Positions 7,946 through 17,717 of a DNA stretch of 64,000 nt are shown piece by piece. Source of the stretch: Fictibacillus nanhaiensis (GTDB taxonomy: Bacteria; Bacillota; Bacilli; Bacillales; Fictibacillaceae); NCBI GenBank assembly GCA_017052515.1, contig JAFHKR010000039.1, positions 1,984,001 through 2,048,000 of the forward strand. Direction: 5' to 3'. Both the position numbers and the translations under genes were made by a program. Positions within the stretch are counted from its first letter, which is position 1, and each line of letters opens with the position of its first letter. Under the pieces are notes generated by a model. It saw nothing but the letters and a program-made list of their open reading frames with translations. It searched no databases and was not told the origin of the DNA.

Positions 7946-9103
7946 ATGAAGCTTGCTCTTTTTTCTGATACGTTCCATCCACAAATTAACGGAGTTGCTC
8001 GTACGTTAAAAAGATATACGAGTTACCTAGAAACCAATGGAGTTGAATATAAAGTTATCATGCCTTCTTTTGAAGAGCATCAAGAAACAGAATGCAAACA
8101 ATATTATGCGATGAAAAGCCTGCCACTCTTTCTATATCCAGAGTGCAGGCTTGCCATACCGCAATTTAAAGCCTTGAACGAAGAACTCAGTAAATTCAAC
8201 CCTGACCTCCTTCATATAGCTACCCCTTTTAATATTGGCTTGTTTGGGATGCGATACGGTAAAAAGGAAAACATTCCTATGGTCGGCTCCTATCATACAC
8301 ATTTTGACCGCTACCTTGCTTACTACCATCTAGATTTCTTATCCCCCTTGCTCTGGCGTTATCTGCAATGGTTTCATAAACCTTTTGAAAAAATCTTTGT
8401 CCCAAGTGAAGAAACACGGAAGATTTTGTACACAAAAAACTTTAATAATATTGAAATATGGTCTAGAGGAGTTGACTGTATGATGTTTACACCTCAAAAG
8501 CGTGATTACTATGTCCGTGAAAAATATAATATTACACAGAAGTATACCTTCTTGTTCGTGGGAAGATTAGCACCTGAAAAGGACCTAAACATCCTTAAAG
8601 AAGTGATAGATCAAATGCCACGTTCTTTCAGCGAGAACGTTCATTGGCTGATTGTGGGTGATGGACCAAGTCGACGTGATGTTGAACAGTGGGAATCAGA
8701 ATATAACAATGTCACCTGTGCAGGTTATCTTTCTGGAGAGGACTTAGCGCGAGTTTATGCTTCATCAGATCTATTCGTTTTCCCTTCTTCTACAGAGACG
8801 TTCGGCAATGTTGTTCTAGAAGCCTCTGCATCTGGGTTGCCTGCTATCGTGTCTGATTCTGGCGGAGTAGCTGAAATTGTTCAAGACGGTGTAACGGGTA
8901 GAATCTGTAAAGCTAGAGAAGCTGACTCATTCATACAAAATATCGTTTCTATTATGGAAGATCCTATGCTCTTAAGTTCTATGAAACGAAAAGCAAGAAA
9001 TTATGCGATGACTCAATCATGGTCAGCTATCTTTGGGAAGCTTTTAATGCAGTATGAAGAAGTTATTTATATGAAAAGTAAAAATAAAACGATCATTGCC
9101 TAA
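7946..9103 (+). CDS. GT4-type glycosyltransferase (MgtA/PimB-like)
   Basis: A 385-residue GT-B fold enzyme. The N-terminal glycine/HPQINGV loop (SDTFHPQINGVART) and the C-terminal sugar-nucleotide motif (SSTETFGNVVLEASASGLP, with the conserved E-x7-E) are those of family 4 retaining transferases, close to GDP-mannose-dependent alpha-mannosyltransferases. VGRLAPEKD marks the start of the second domain near residue 210. AAAAAGGAG precedes the ATG and the gene is coupled to the PAP2 phosphatase. Donor and acceptor are unknown; a diacylglycerol glycolipid or polyprenyl acceptor would fit the neighbour. Confidence 0.85.
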   Translation: MKLALFSDTFHPQINGVARTLKRYTSYLETNGVEYKVIMPSFEEHQETECKQYYAMKSLPLFLYPECRLAIPQFKALNEELSKFNPDLLHIATPFNIGLFGMRYGKKENIPMVGSYHTHFDRYLAYYHLDFLSPLLWRYLQWFHKPFEKIFVPSEETRKILYTKNFNNIEIWSRGVDCMMFTPQKRDYYVREKYNITQKYTFLFVGRLAPEKDLNILKEVIDQMPRSFSENVHWLIVGDGPSRRDVEQWESEYNNVTCAGYLSGEDLARVYASSDLFVFPSSTETFGNVVLEASASGLPAIVSDSGGVAEIVQDGVTGRICKAREADSFIQNIVSIMEDPMLLSSMKRKARNYAMTQSWSAIFGKLLMQYEEVIYMKSKNKTIIA

Positions 9104-9164
9104 TTTTTGGATCCCTCTGTTGAACATTCTCGTTTCAGATGTTTACCAGAGGGATGCACAAGCA

Positions 9165-9275
9165 TTTTATACGAGGTAATCACAATTTTATCCGTAGATA
9201 ATGTACATTTATCCGTAAAACTAACGATTAATTCCGTAGATAAAATTTTTTATCCGATTTTCGACAATCTATCCC
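9165..9275. repeat. Second degenerate array with a 21-nt period
   Basis: The core TTTATcCGTAGA/TTTATACGAG recurs with starts at 9169, 9190, 9211 and 9232 (exact 21-nt steps), then 9252 and 9271 with slippage. The core resembles the TTTATCCACGAG units of 2981-3092. This array also lies between two convergent genes (glycosyltransferase and metK). A short open frame over it is not a gene. Confidence 0.72.
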
Positions 9276-9293
9276 TTAAACTAATAGAACACT

Positions 9294-9325
9294 AAAAAAA
9301 CCAGACTCCCAAAAAGGAAGTCTGG
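9294..9325 (-). terminator. Terminator of metK
   Basis: On the minus strand CCAGACT / AGTCTGG closes a stem with a CCTTTTTGG-containing loop, followed by seven U. Confidence 0.9.
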
Positions 9326-9337
9326 CTTAACATATCA

Positions 9338-10543
9338 TTAAATGTTGGCTTGTTTCTTAAGGTCTGCAGCTTTATCAGTATTCTCCCAAGGAAGGTTGAT
9401 GTCTGTACGTCCGAAGTGGCCGTAAGCAGCAGTTTGCTTGTAGATCGGACGGCGAAGATCAAGCATCTTGATGATTCCAGCCGGACGAAGGTCGAAGTTA
9501 TTGCGAACTAGTTCTACAAGAACTTCTTCAGAAACTTTACCTGTTTCAAACGTATTTACAGCGATTGATACCGGTTGAGCAACACCGATTGCATATGCAA
9601 GCTGAACTTCAACTTTGTCAGCAAGACCAGATGCTACGATGTTCTTCGCAACATAACGAGCAGCGTATGCAGCAGAACGGTCAACTTTTGTAGCATCCTT
9701 ACCAGAGAATGCACCGCCACCGTGACGAGCATATCCACCGTAAGTATCAACGATGATTTTACGACCAGTAAGACCAGCATCCCCTTGAGGTCCACCAATT
9801 ACGAAACGGCCCGTTGGGTTGATGAAGTATTTTGTGTTCTCGTCGATCAATTCAGCAGGAACAACAGGCTTGATTACTTTTTCTTTAACATCTTTTTGAA
9901 TTTCTTCAAGCGTGTTCTCAGGATGATGTTGAGTAGAAATTACGATTGTGTCGATGCGAACAGGCTTATCGTTCTCATCGTATTCAACCGTTACTTGAGT
10001 CTTTCCATCTGGACGTAAGTATGGAATCTCTTCAGTCTTACGAACCTCTGTAAGACGACGAGATAATTTATGAGCGAGTGAGATTGGAAGAGGCATAAGC
10101 TCTTCAGTTTCGTTACAAGCAAATCCGAACATTAGACCTTGGTCACCTGCACCGATCGCTTCAATTTCAGCATCTGTCATAGAACCTTCTCTTGCTTCAA
10201 GAGCTTGGTCAACACCCATCGCAATATCAGCAGATTGCTCATCGATAGAAGTTAATACTGCACATGTTTCTGAATCAAAACCATATTTTGCACGGTCATA
10301 ACCGATTTCTTTAATTGTCTCACGAACAACTTTTGGGATATCTACATAAGTAGAAGTTGTGATCTCACCTGCAACAAGTACAAGACCTGTAGTAACAGAA
10401 GTTTCACAAGCTACACGAGCATTTGCATCATGTGTTAGGATTTCATCTAGAATCGCATCTGAGATTTGGTCACAGATTTTATCTGGATGGCCTTCTGTAA
10501 CGGATTCTGATGTAAATAAACGACGACTAACTTTTTTGGACAA
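9338..10543 (-). CDS. metK: S-adenosylmethionine synthetase
   Basis: A 401-residue enzyme making SAM from methionine and ATP. Hallmarks are [15 protein letters not shown] near residue 17, [16 protein letters not shown] near 120, and the P-loop-like [16 protein letters not shown] near 265. It uses a TTG start with AAAGGGAGGA seven bases upstream. Expression is controlled by a SAM-I riboswitch in the leader and a TTGACA-N17-TATCAT promoter, giving feedback by its own product. It is divergent from pckA, as in many Bacillus genomes. Confidence 0.97.
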   Translation of the reverse strand: MSKKVSRRLFTSESVTEGHPDKICDQISDAILDEILTHDANARVACETSVTTGLVLVAGEITTSTYVDIPKVVRETIKEIGYDRAKYGFDSETCAVLTSIDEQSADIAMGVDQALEAREGSMTDAEIEAIGAGDQGLMFGFACNETEELMPLPISLAHKLSRRLTEVRKTEEIPYLRPDGKTQVTVEYDENDKPVRIDTIVISTQHHPENTLEEIQKDVKEKVIKPVVPAELIDENTKYFINPTGRFVIGGPQGDAGLTGRKIIVDTYGGYARHGGGAFSGKDATKVDRSAAYAARYVAKNIVASGLADKVEVQLAYAIGVAQPVSIAVNTFETGKVSEEVLVELVRNNFDLRPAGIIKMLDLRRPIYKQTAAYGHFGRTDINLPWENTDKAADLKKQANI

Positions 10544-10636
10544 GTTAATATCCTCCCTTTAACTGCTTTCAGTATGATACGGTACTTTATTCTTATCTAT
10601 TTTACACAGTTTATGTTCTTAACCTGAAAAAGGCAT

Positions 10637-10838
10637 AAAAAAAGCCCTTCCCTGTTTCACATACATTCACGAGGGAAAAGGTTTCTAAAACCATAATGCC
10701 TTCAACCTCTTATTGTCCAAGGTTATTTTCACCTTGCAGGTTAGCACCTTTTCATTTCCAGTGACGTTATGTTTGCCACTTTCATGTCGGTTGCTGGGTT
10801 TCATAGGGCCTGTCCCTCCACCTACTCAGAATAAGAGT
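10637..10838 (-). promoter_or_regulatory. SAM-I (S-box) riboswitch with terminator, upstream of metK
   Basis: Reading the minus strand, CTCTTATT (P1) is followed by GGTGGAGGGACaGGCCC and TATGAAACCCaGCAACC, the diagnostic S-box core, and AATAAGAG closes P1 near 10707. Downstream, CCTTTTCCCT pairs with AGGGAAGGG and is followed by seven U (10637-10681). High SAM should favour this terminator and shut off metK. Confidence 0.95.
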
Positions 10839-10853
10839 AGCCGTTCTCGAAAT

Positions 10854-10882
10854 ATGATAGCGTAATGATCACTCTCTGTCAA
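10854..10882 (-). promoter_or_regulatory. SigA promoter of metK
   Basis: TTGACA (10877-10882), 17-nt spacer, TATCAT (10854-10859), placed just upstream of the riboswitch. Confidence 0.75.
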
Positions 10883-10932
10883 TAGAAAACCCTATGAATA
10901 GCCATAAGTTTGGAGTATTATATTCTATAGAA

Positions 10933-10946
10933 TGAAAGCGTTTTAA
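10933..10946 (+). promoter_or_regulatory. Candidate cre (CcpA) site upstream of pckA
   Basis: TGAAAGCGTTTTAA agrees with TGWAANCGNTNWCA at 13 of 14 positions. It lies about 55 nt upstream of the -35 box. B. subtilis pckA is chiefly controlled by CcpN, so CcpA use here is only a possibility. Confidence 0.4.
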
Positions 10947-11000
10947 ATAAGATGGATAATTTATATAATTTTGTACTTTTTTTAGGAAGTAAGAACTTTT

Positions 11001-11028
11001 TTGATACACTTTCATAAAATAGTATACA
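11001..11028 (+). promoter_or_regulatory. Candidate pckA promoter
   Basis: TTGATA, 16-nt spacer, TATACA. A second TATACT lies at 11047. The surrounding 150 nt are very AT-rich, as expected for CcpN-type control, but no operator is certain. Confidence 0.5.
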
Positions 11029-11098
11029 TTATTTAATTAAATGTGTTATACTAATTTTCGAATATATCACTCTAGGATAAAGGATGGTACTGTCTCAT

Positions 11099-12682
11099 AT
11101 GAATACTTTGGAATTTACGACAACCTTAAACGATCTTGTGACCCGTGAAACAACTCACCAGAACTTACCTGTTCCGGTTTTAGTAGAAAAATCTCTTCAG
11201 CGCAACGAGGGCATCCTTACATCCACAGGAGCACTTCAAGCTACAACGGGGAAATATACAGGCCGTTCCCCTGAGGATAAATTTATCGTTGAAGATGCTT
11301 CTATTAAAGATTCAATCGATTGGGGAAAGGTAAATAAGCCATTTTCACCCGAAAACTTTGATAAATTATACAAAAAAGTCCTTCAATACTTAGGGAATAA
11401 AGAAGAATTATTCGTATTTAAAGGGTTTGCTGGAGCAGACCGCGAGTATCGCCTTCCTATCCAAGTCGTTAATGAGTATGCATGGCATAACCTTTTTGCT
11501 CACCAAATGTTTGTGCGCCCGAACCACGATGAGCTAGTTTCTCATGATTCTCAATTCACAGTGATTTCAGCACCAGGATTCCAAGCTAATCCTGCTGAAG
11601 ATGGAACAAACTCTGAAACGTTTATTATCGTTTCTTTTGAAAAGAAAATTGTTCTGATCGGTGGTACTGAATATGCAGGTGAAATAAAAAAATCTGTATT
11701 CTCTGTCATGAACTACGTTCTTCCTGAAAAAGGCATTCTATCTATGCACTGTTCAGCAAATGTAGGGAGTGAAGGAGATGTTGCCTTATTCTTTGGGTTA
11801 TCTGGGACTGGAAAAACGACTTTATCAGCTGATGCAAATCGTCGTTTGATCGGTGATGATGAGCATGGTTGGGCTAATACAGGAGTCTTCAACATTGAAG
11901 GCGGATGTTATGCAAAAACAATCGATCTTTCGAAAGAAAAAGAACCACAAATCTGGAACGCAATCCGTTTTGGAAGCGTTCTAGAGAACGTCATGATTGA
12001 TCCAGTTACTAGAGAAGCAGATTACAAAGATTCTTCACTCACAGAAAACACACGTGCTGCTTATCCAGTTGATGCTATTCCAAATATTATTCAACCAAGT
12101 GTAGCAGGACATCCGAACACAATCATCTTCTTAACAGCTGATGCATTCGGTGTTCTGCCTCCAATCAGCAAACTGACTAAAGAACAAGCGATGTACCATT
12201 TCTTATCAGGATACACAAGCAAACTTGCAGGAACAGAAAGAGGCGTAACATCACCACAGGCTACGTTCTCAACTTGTTTCGGTGCACCATTCTTGCCACT
12301 ACCTGCTACCGTTTATGCTGAGATGCTTGGAAAGAAAATCGATCAGCACAACGTTCAGGTTTATCTTGTTAATACAGGATGGTCTGGTGGAGAATATGGC
12401 ATCGGAAGTCGTATGAATCTAGGTCACACTCGCGCTATGGTGCAAGCTGCTCTAGAAGGTGAACTGGCTTCTGTTGAAACAGTCGTAGATCCTATATTTG
12501 GACTTCATATTCCAACACACTGCCCTGGTGTACCAGATCAAGTGCTTCAACCGAAGAAAACGTGGCATGATCAAGACGCTTATGACGTTAAAGCAAAAGA
12601 GCTTGCTGGCCAATTTAAAGCAAACTTTGAAAAATTCAAATCTGTTTCAACTGAGATCTCTCAAGCTGGACCCCTTGTTTAA
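11099..12682 (+). CDS. pckA: Phosphoenolpyruvate carboxykinase (ATP)
   Basis: A 527-residue gluconeogenic enzyme converting oxaloacetate and ATP to phosphoenolpyruvate, CO2 and ADP. The kinase P-loop GLSGTGKTT and the metal-binding IGDDEHGW are adjacent near residues 235-260; TGRSPEDKF near residue 55 contributes to substrate binding. An ATG five codons upstream exists, but AAAGGATGG overlaps it, so I start at MNTLEF; this also gives the length of the B. subtilis enzyme. It is monocistronic with its own terminator. Confidence 0.96.
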   Translation: MNTLEFTTTLNDLVTRETTHQNLPVPVLVEKSLQRNEGILTSTGALQATTGKYTGRSPEDKFIVEDASIKDSIDWGKVNKPFSPENFDKLYKKVLQYLGNKEELFVFKGFAGADREYRLPIQVVNEYAWHNLFAHQMFVRPNHDELVSHDSQFTVISAPGFQANPAEDGTNSETFIIVSFEKKIVLIGGTEYAGEIKKSVFSVMNYVLPEKGILSMHCSANVGSEGDVALFFGLSGTGKTTLSADANRRLIGDDEHGWANTGVFNIEGGCYAKTIDLSKEKEPQIWNAIRFGSVLENVMIDPVTREADYKDSSLTENTRAAYPVDAIPNIIQPSVAGHPNTIIFLTADAFGVLPPISKLTKEQAMYHFLSGYTSKLAGTERGVTSPQATFSTCFGAPFLPLPATVYAEMLGKKIDQHNVQVYLVNTGWSGGEYGIGSRMNLGHTRAMVQAALEGELASVETVVDPIFGLHIPTHCPGVPDQVLQPKKTWHDQDAYDVKAKELAGQFKANFEKFKSVSTEISQAGPLV

Positions 12683-12696
12683 TACTCTACTTAAAA

Positions 12697-12726
12697 CCCT
12701 TCCATTCTAGCAATGGAAGGGTTTTT
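12697..12726 (+). terminator. Terminator of pckA
   Basis: CCCTTCCATT / AATGGAAGGG perfect 10-bp stem with a 5-nt loop, then five T. Confidence 0.9.
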
Positions 12727-12787
12727 GGTTTTGTCGAAATCTTACTATCACAACTAGCTAACATGTTTGGTGTTAAAACGAAAATAT

Positions 12788-12819
12788 AAAAGGAGCTGAA
12801 ATCTTACTCAGCTCCTTTT
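12788..12819 (-). terminator. Terminator of ytmA
   Basis: AAAAGGAGCTGA / TCAGCTCCTTTT stem on the minus strand, overlapping the last codons of ytmA. Confidence 0.85.
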
Positions 12820-13601
12820 CCATGTCCTTTCATCCATTCACACAAAGCATATGTAATCTTTCGGTTCTCTTTTGGCGGAAAATAATGTGTGTATTCTGGA
12901 TAGATCCATGTTTCACAAGGTTTTCCGAGCTCCTTTAGTCTTGATTCAATCTTAAGTGTATGCTCTACACTTACATTTTCATCCTTCATGCCATGAATGC
13001 AAAGTAATGGTGTATCTAATTCCTCACAATAATTAAGCGGGGATCTCCATTCAAATTCTTCAGGATATTTCTCTGGAGTTCCTCCGATTACTCTCTTCAT
13101 CATCCTCCGCAGATCTTCTCTCTCATCATACGTGATCGCCATGTCAGTCACACCACCCCATGTTACGACAGAACGAATTTCGGGATATTTCATAGCTGTA
13201 AATAATGCCATCGGACCACCACGAGAAAAACCAAATACATGAATGTCTTCTGGATCCACTTTAGGAAACTGCTTCAATACCTCAAAAGCAGCAAAAGCAT
13301 CTGTTCGATCCTCTCCAGCAAAATCTTCGTTGCCCTCTCCCCCCTGATTTCCACGATAATAGGGAGCCATCACAACAAAACCTTGTGAAGCAAACTGAAT
13401 GATCCTAGCAATTCTCACCATTCCAACAGACTTGATCCCGCCTCTAAGATAAAGAAAACCTGGAAAAGGTCCTTTTCCTTCTGGTAAAGCGGCTAGTCCT
13501 TTTATTTTTAATCCATCATTTAAATACGTGACCACATACAAGCGAATGGTAGGATGCGGAGAAGGAAATCGCTGCCACTCTATCATCTTTGCTTTTTTCA
13601 T
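12804..13601 (-). CDS. ytmA: Alpha/beta hydrolase YtmA (prolyl-oligopeptidase-like, S9 clan)
   Basis: A 265-residue hydrolase with the nucleophile motif GFSRGG near residue 124, the oxyanion region LYLRGG, an Asp in IHGMKDENV and a His in YPEYTHYF, making a complete Ser-Asp-His triad. The fold resembles the catalytic domain of acylaminoacyl peptidases, without the beta-propeller. AAAGGAGTG precedes the ATG. The position between pckA and ytlACD is conserved with B. subtilis, where its role is unknown. Confidence 0.85.
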   Translation of the reverse strand: MKKAKMIEWQRFPSPHPTIRLYVVTYLNDGLKIKGLAALPEGKGPFPGFLYLRGGIKSVGMVRIARIIQFASQGFVVMAPYYRGNQGGEGNEDFAGEDRTDAFAAFEVLKQFPKVDPEDIHVFGFSRGGPMALFTAMKYPEIRSVVTWGGVTDMAITYDEREDLRRMMKRVIGGTPEKYPEEFEWRSPLNYCEELDTPLLCIHGMKDENVSVEHTLKIESRLKELGKPCETWIYPEYTHYFPPKENRKITYALCEWMKGHGKGAE

Positions 13602-13704
13602 TCCTACACTCCTTTATTTTTGTGGGCAAACACACATTTGCACCAATCACATACATTATTACATAAAAGTCATGACTTCATCCCTATGTGCAGGAGGATC
13701 CAAT

Positions 13705-14709
13705 ATGAAATATTTCAAAAGAAAACTAATGATACTTTTCACTTGTTTACTAGCTTTCTCCATGCTTTTGGCAGGGTGCAATACCTCTAGCCCTAAAAAA
13801 GAAAAAGTCAGAATTGCTGAAGTAACACGATCTATTTTTTACGCTCCACAATATGTTGCCATAGAGAAAGGCTTTTTTAAAGAAGAAGGTTTAGATGTTG
13901 AGCTGACTACCACCTGGGGCGGCGATAAAACGATGACAGCTTTGTTGTCTGATGGCGCAGAAGTAGCACTTGTTGGTTCAGAAACAACCATCTATGTACA
14001 TGCACAAGAGTCAACAGATCCTGTTATTAACTTTGCACAGCTTACACAGACAGATGGTACTTTCTTAGTGGCAAGAAAAAAGCCGGAATTCTTTTCATGG
14101 GATCAGCTTAAAGGCAGTACTTTCTTAGGCCAGCGTAAAGGCGGTATGCCGCAAATGGCAGGTGAGTTTGGCATAAAGAAACACGGAATTGATCCTAAGA
14201 ACGATCTAACGATGATTCAAAACATTGATTTCGCAAACATTGCAAATGCGTTTGCATCTGGAACAGGAGATTATGTTCAATTATTCGAGCCTCAAGCAAG
14301 TCTATTTGAACAAGAAGGAATCGGACACATTGTTGCTTCTTTCGGAACTGAGTCTGGGAAGATTCCTTATACGACCTTTATGGCGAAACAGAGCTATATA
14401 AAAGAAAACAAAGAAACATTAGACAAATTTACAAGAGGCTTATACAAAGCGCAGTTATGGGTGGAGAACCACTCTGCAAAAGAGATCGCAAAAGTTATCG
14501 CACCTTATTTTGAAGATACCCCTGTAGAACTTATTGAAACCGTTGTAGATCGTTACAAAAGTCAACACAGTTTCGCTCTTAACCCAATTCTAGATGAAGA
14601 AGAGTGGAACAACTTACAAACGATTATGGACGAAGCGGGCGAACTCCCGAAGAAAGTGGATTATCATATTCTTGTTAATACTTCAATAGCAAAGAAAGCC
14701 ATTAAGTAA
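13705..14709 (+). CDS. ytlA: ABC importer substrate-binding lipoprotein YtlA (NMT1/SsuA-like)
   Basis: A 334-residue lipoprotein: a positively charged start, a hydrophobic stretch and the lipobox LLAGC with Cys at about residue 24. The mature part is a type II periplasmic-binding fold of the NMT1/SsuA class (APQYVAIEKGFFKEEGLDVEL is typical), whose members bind taurine, sulfonates, nitrate or pyrimidine precursors. AGGAGGATC precedes the ATG. The gene heads ytlA-ytlC-ytlD. No THI box or other riboswitch is visible upstream, so the ligand remains open. Confidence 0.87.
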   Translation: MKYFKRKLMILFTCLLAFSMLLAGCNTSSPKKEKVRIAEVTRSIFYAPQYVAIEKGFFKEEGLDVELTTTWGGDKTMTALLSDGAEVALVGSETTIYVHAQESTDPVINFAQLTQTDGTFLVARKKPEFFSWDQLKGSTFLGQRKGGMPQMAGEFGIKKHGIDPKNDLTMIQNIDFANIANAFASGTGDYVQLFEPQASLFEQEGIGHIVASFGTESGKIPYTTFMAKQSYIKENKETLDKFTRGLYKAQLWVENHSAKEIAKVIAPYFEDTPVELIETVVDRYKSQHSFALNPILDEEEWNNLQTIMDEAGELPKKVDYHILVNTSIAKKAIK

Positions 14710-14828
14710 AAGCAAAGCCTCTATTTACAGAATCAGCTATCAAAATGAGCTTCTTGTTTCCTTTATTACACAAGAAGCTTTACCGCTGGTTTGTTGGAAG
14801 TCTAAATACAAAGTCAGGAGGGATCGTC

Positions 14829-15608
14829 GTGGCTTTATTACAACTAAAATCTGTCGGGCAAACTTACTTTTCAAGAACATCTGCCACAACGGCCTTAGAA
14901 GATATCTCGCTTTCTGTACAAGAAGGCGAGTTTATATCCTTACTAGGACCAAGCGGGTGTGGTAAATCTACACTTCTATCTATGATCGCTGGTCTACTCA
15001 CTCCAACGGTCGGATCAGTTACGGTAAATAATCAACCGGTTACTTCTCCGCATCCAAAGATCGGTTACATGCTCCAGCAAGACTACCTGTTTCCTTGGAA
15101 AACGATTCAAGAAAATATCACGCTTGGTTTGAAACTGAGAAATCAACATTCATTTGAGAACGTTCAAGCAGCAGTAAAACTTCTCAAAGAGATCGGATTA
15201 GATCAAACATTAACAAAATATCCTTCAGAGCTTTCTGGAGGAATGAGACAGAGAGTGGCGCTCGTTCGAACACTCGCCACACAGCCTAAGATTCTCTTAC
15301 TCGATGAACCTTTCTCAGCACTTGATTACCAAACGAAGCTTAAGCTTGAAGATCTCGTATCCTCTACTCTAAAAGAACATGGTAAAACAGCTATCTTAGT
15401 TACACATGATATTGGTGAGGCCATCGCGATGAGCGATACCGTTATCTTGCTATCAACAAATCCCGGACGTATTTTCAGGACATTTAAGATGCCAGAATCA
15501 TTAAGGACACTCCCTCCCTTTGAAGCTCGGCAGCATCCAGACTTTTCTGCAACCTTTCAGCAAATATGGGAGGAGTTGGAGCACATTGAACAAAACGATA
15601 AAGAGTAA
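14829..15608 (+). CDS. ytlC: ABC importer ATPase YtlC
   Basis: A 259-residue ABC ATPase: Walker [11 protein letters not shown]-loop ([12 protein letters not shown]), signature LSGGMRQR, Walker [12 protein letters not shown] and the switch His in THDIGEA. It is closest to SsuB/TauB-type nitrate-sulfonate-taurine ATPases, in line with YtlA. I place the start at GTG 14829 because AGGAGG lies 7 nt before it; the frame is open 28 codons further up with no site. Its end overlaps the start of ytlD. Confidence 0.9.
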   Translation: MALLQLKSVGQTYFSRTSATTALEDISLSVQEGEFISLLGPSGCGKSTLLSMIAGLLTPTVGSVTVNNQPVTSPHPKIGYMLQQDYLFPWKTIQENITLGLKLRNQHSFENVQAAVKLLKEIGLDQTLTKYPSELSGGMRQRVALVRTLATQPKILLLDEPFSALDYQTKLKLEDLVSSTLKEHGKTAILVTHDIGEAIAMSDTVILLSTNPGRIFRTFKMPESLRTLPPFEARQHPDFSATFQQIWEELEHIEQNDKE

Positions 15609-16392
15609 GATACACCAAGAGTATCTGGAATCGATAAAAAAAGAGAATCGAAATATCCGCCTTGTTCAACTTTTTATCTTTATCAGCTTTTTCTTGCTAT
15701 GGGAAATTTCATCTTTACGAGGATGGATCAACCCTTTACTTTTTAGTTCACCAACGAAGATTGGGTCTCTTTTTATTGAAAAGATTGGTGATGGCTCACT
15801 TTATATTCATGTTATTTTCACTCTAGGTGAGACTGTATTAGGCTTTATCTTAGGTACGGTGCTAGGCACTTTACTCGCTGCTCTGCTTTGGTGGTCACCT
15901 TTTTTATCTAAAGTTCTCGATCCCTATCTTGTTGTTCTAAACGCCATGCCTAAAGTAGCGTTAGGGCCAATCTTAATCGTGGCAATTGGGCCGAACTTTG
16001 GTTCGATCATTGCTATGGGGATTCTAATATCGATCATCATTACGACCCTTGTGGTGTATACGGCGTTTAAAAATGTGGATGTCAACTATATCAAAGTAGT
16101 TCGATCTTTTGGAGGAAATAAAAAACAGTGCTTTAAGGAGGTTATCCTTCCAGCCTGTTTTCCGAATATCATCTCGTCTTTAAAAGTAAATGTGGGGTTG
16201 TCATGGGTAGGTGTCATCGTAGGCGAGTTCCTTGTTTCCAAACAAGGATTAGGGTACATGATCATCTACGGATTTCAAGTCTTCAACTTCACACTCGTGC
16301 TTATGAGCCTCTTGATCATAGCGGTTATGGCTACCGTCATGTATCAAGGAGTCGAATGGCTAGAAAGAAAACTTATTAAACACCGTATATGA
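15586..16392 (+). CDS. ytlD: ABC importer permease YtlD
   Basis: A roughly 268-residue permease with about six helices and the EAA-type ATPase-docking loop ([23 protein letters not shown]). It belongs to the SsuC/TauC class. The start is not certain: the TTG at 15586 is ten bases after GGGAGGAG, which lies inside ytlC, giving a 23-nt overlap and likely translational coupling. An ATG at 15520 would add 22 residues unlike a permease N-terminus. Confidence 0.86.
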   Translation: MNKTIKSKIHQEYLESIKKENRNIRLVQLFIFISFFLLWEISSLRGWINPLLFSSPTKIGSLFIEKIGDGSLYIHVIFTLGETVLGFILGTVLGTLLAALLWWSPFLSKVLDPYLVVLNAMPKVALGPILIVAIGPNFGSIIAMGILISIIITTLVVYTAFKNVDVNYIKVVRSFGGNKKQCFKEVILPACFPNIISSLKVNVGLSWVGVIVGEFLVSKQGLGYMIIYGFQVFNFTLVLMSLLIIAVMATVMYQGVEWLERKLIKHRI

Positions 16393-16398
16393 ATTAAT

Positions 16399-16878
16399 CT
16401 AGGCCAGGGAATGCTTAAGGGCGTATTTCATACTCTCTTTTAGCACCTGGTCTTTCATCATAAAGCTGAACGCCTTATCCGTGGATACATCTTCAGGCAA
16501 CTCACTCATTAAGACAGGTCCATTCGTTTCAAAATAACGATGCTTTAAAAGGATCTTATCCACAGTAGCTACATAAATATTCTTAATAATCTTTCCGCCT
16601 TTTCCATCGACGAAGTATTGACCAATATATTTTAAATCTGATACTCTTCCACCCGTTTCTTCAAAAACTTCACGAATGGCTGCTTCATCTGCTGTTTCTC
16701 CTGGTTCTACCTTTCCACCAGGAAATTCAATGCCACGTCTCGGGTGTTCTGTCAGCAACCATTGATCTTTAAATTTACACAAACACCACACATGTTTAGG
16801 TGTATCCGAAAAGGGGTGTTCTGAAAATGACAATTGTACAGTGTTGTTATAAAAATCTTTAAACGTAATTATATCCAT
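16399..16878 (-). CDS. ytkD: Nudix hydrolase YtkD (RNA pyrophosphohydrolase / NTPase)
   Basis: A 159-residue Nudix enzyme. The Nudix box GGKVEPGE...REVFEETGG is complete, including REVFEE. Flanking segments (NTVQLSF, HVWCLC, WLLTEHPRRGIEFPGG) closely follow B. subtilis YtkD, which hydrolyses 8-oxo-dGTP and other NTPs and has RNA 5'-pyrophosphohydrolase activity. GGAG is 7 nt before the ATG at 16878; a GTG one codon up is too close. It is convergent with ytlD, as in B. subtilis. Confidence 0.92.
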   Translation of the reverse strand: MDIITFKDFYNNTVQLSFSEHPFSDTPKHVWCLCKFKDQWLLTEHPRRGIEFPGGKVEPGETADEAAIREVFEETGGRVSDLKYIGQYFVDGKGGKIIKNIYVATVDKILLKHRYFETNGPVLMSELPEDVSTDKAFSFMMKDQVLKESMKYALKHSLA

Positions 16879-17033
16879 CACACTACTCCATCTCGACTGT
16901 TTCCTTTATTGTAAAGTTCACAACATTTAAAGTCCATTTGTTTTAATTGCAACTCTCTAACATACGCTCTCTTTAGAGCGATCAACTCATCTCTATTTAT
17001 TATGTAACAACCCTCGTCTATTCAATCTAATCG

Positions 17034-17063
17034 TAAAAAAACATGGGTGGTGAAACCCATGTT
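17034..17063 (-). terminator. Terminator of the secreted protein gene 17063-17602
   Basis: AACATGGGT / ACCCATGTT stem on the minus strand, then six U. Confidence 0.87.
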
Positions 17064-17602
17064 TAATCAACAGATGCAAATGTAATAATCCATTTTCCAT
17101 TAAGGTATTCATATCCAAGAGTAATCTTATAGGAGCCATAAAGATCAGACTCGTTTTTTTGATGAACTCTATAAGAATGATCTGAAAGCTGTTTGATAAT
17201 AACAGGTTCGCTTTCTTCTAACCATGGTGGAAGCTCAGTTGGGATGATATATAGGGAACTTTCTCGTTCCTCAAACAAACCATCTGTATAATAAGCAGCT
17301 AGATTTTTAGACACAAATTTCGTTAAGTATGTCATATATTCTTCTTTATTAGAATAATTTAAAACCCTATAGTTTTCATCCGTTTCTTGCTTTAGTGCTT
17401 CAATAAAAAGATTCGCCTGTTTCTTCGCGAGATCCTCCGTAAATTCAGGTACAGCTTGCTTTTCTTTCTTTTCTTCAGCCGTCACTGGCTGAGTGATGAT
17501 CTTGTCCGAGGCTCCGGACTTCTCTTTAACGTTTTCTGGAATGTTAGGGACAATGATGAATGATAGCATAACAGCCAAACATAGTGCTAGAAAAGCTTTC
17601 AT
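17063..17602 (-). CDS. Secreted or membrane-anchored protein of unknown function
   Basis: A 179-residue protein I do not recognise. Residues 1-20 form a signal peptide or signal anchor (KAFLALCLAVMLSFIIVP). A Lys/Glu-rich linker (about 25-50) is followed by a compact alpha/beta domain ending in LNGKWIITFASVD, which resembles the NTF2-like or DUF4878 style of small extracellular domains, though I cannot assign a family. GGCGGTGAA lies before the ATG. It is monocistronic with its own terminator. Confidence 0.75.
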   Translation of the reverse strand: MKAFLALCLAVMLSFIIVPNIPENVKEKSGASDKIITQPVTAEEKKEKQAVPEFTEDLAKKQANLFIEALKQETDENYRVLNYSNKEEYMTYLTKFVSKNLAAYYTDGLFEERESSLYIIPTELPPWLEESEPVIIKQLSDHSYRVHQKNESDLYGSYKITLGYEYLNGKWIITFASVD

Positions 17603-17717
17603 GACATTTCACCGCCTGACATTGTTTTCTTACTATAATCTATTCACTGATTTCTAAATTCTAAACCCTTTTTAATGAAACGACGAAAGGGCTTCCACTA
17701 GTTACATATTCTTCAGC

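Noticed and set aside
9107..9295. 62-codon open frame on the plus strand after the glycosyltransferase gene
   Set aside because: It runs through the 21-nt repeat array, has no ribosome binding site and its translation is repeat-derived.
13602..13704. Thiamine (THI) riboswitch before ytlA
   Set aside because: No CTGAGA or other conserved THI blocks, and the leader is too short for an aptamer.
16878..16985. Possible 35-residue peptide (TTG start) whose TGA overlaps the ytkD start
   Set aside because: The TGATG overlap is attractive, but the site (AGAGATGAG) is weak, the start is TTG and I know no homologue; not enough to call a gene.
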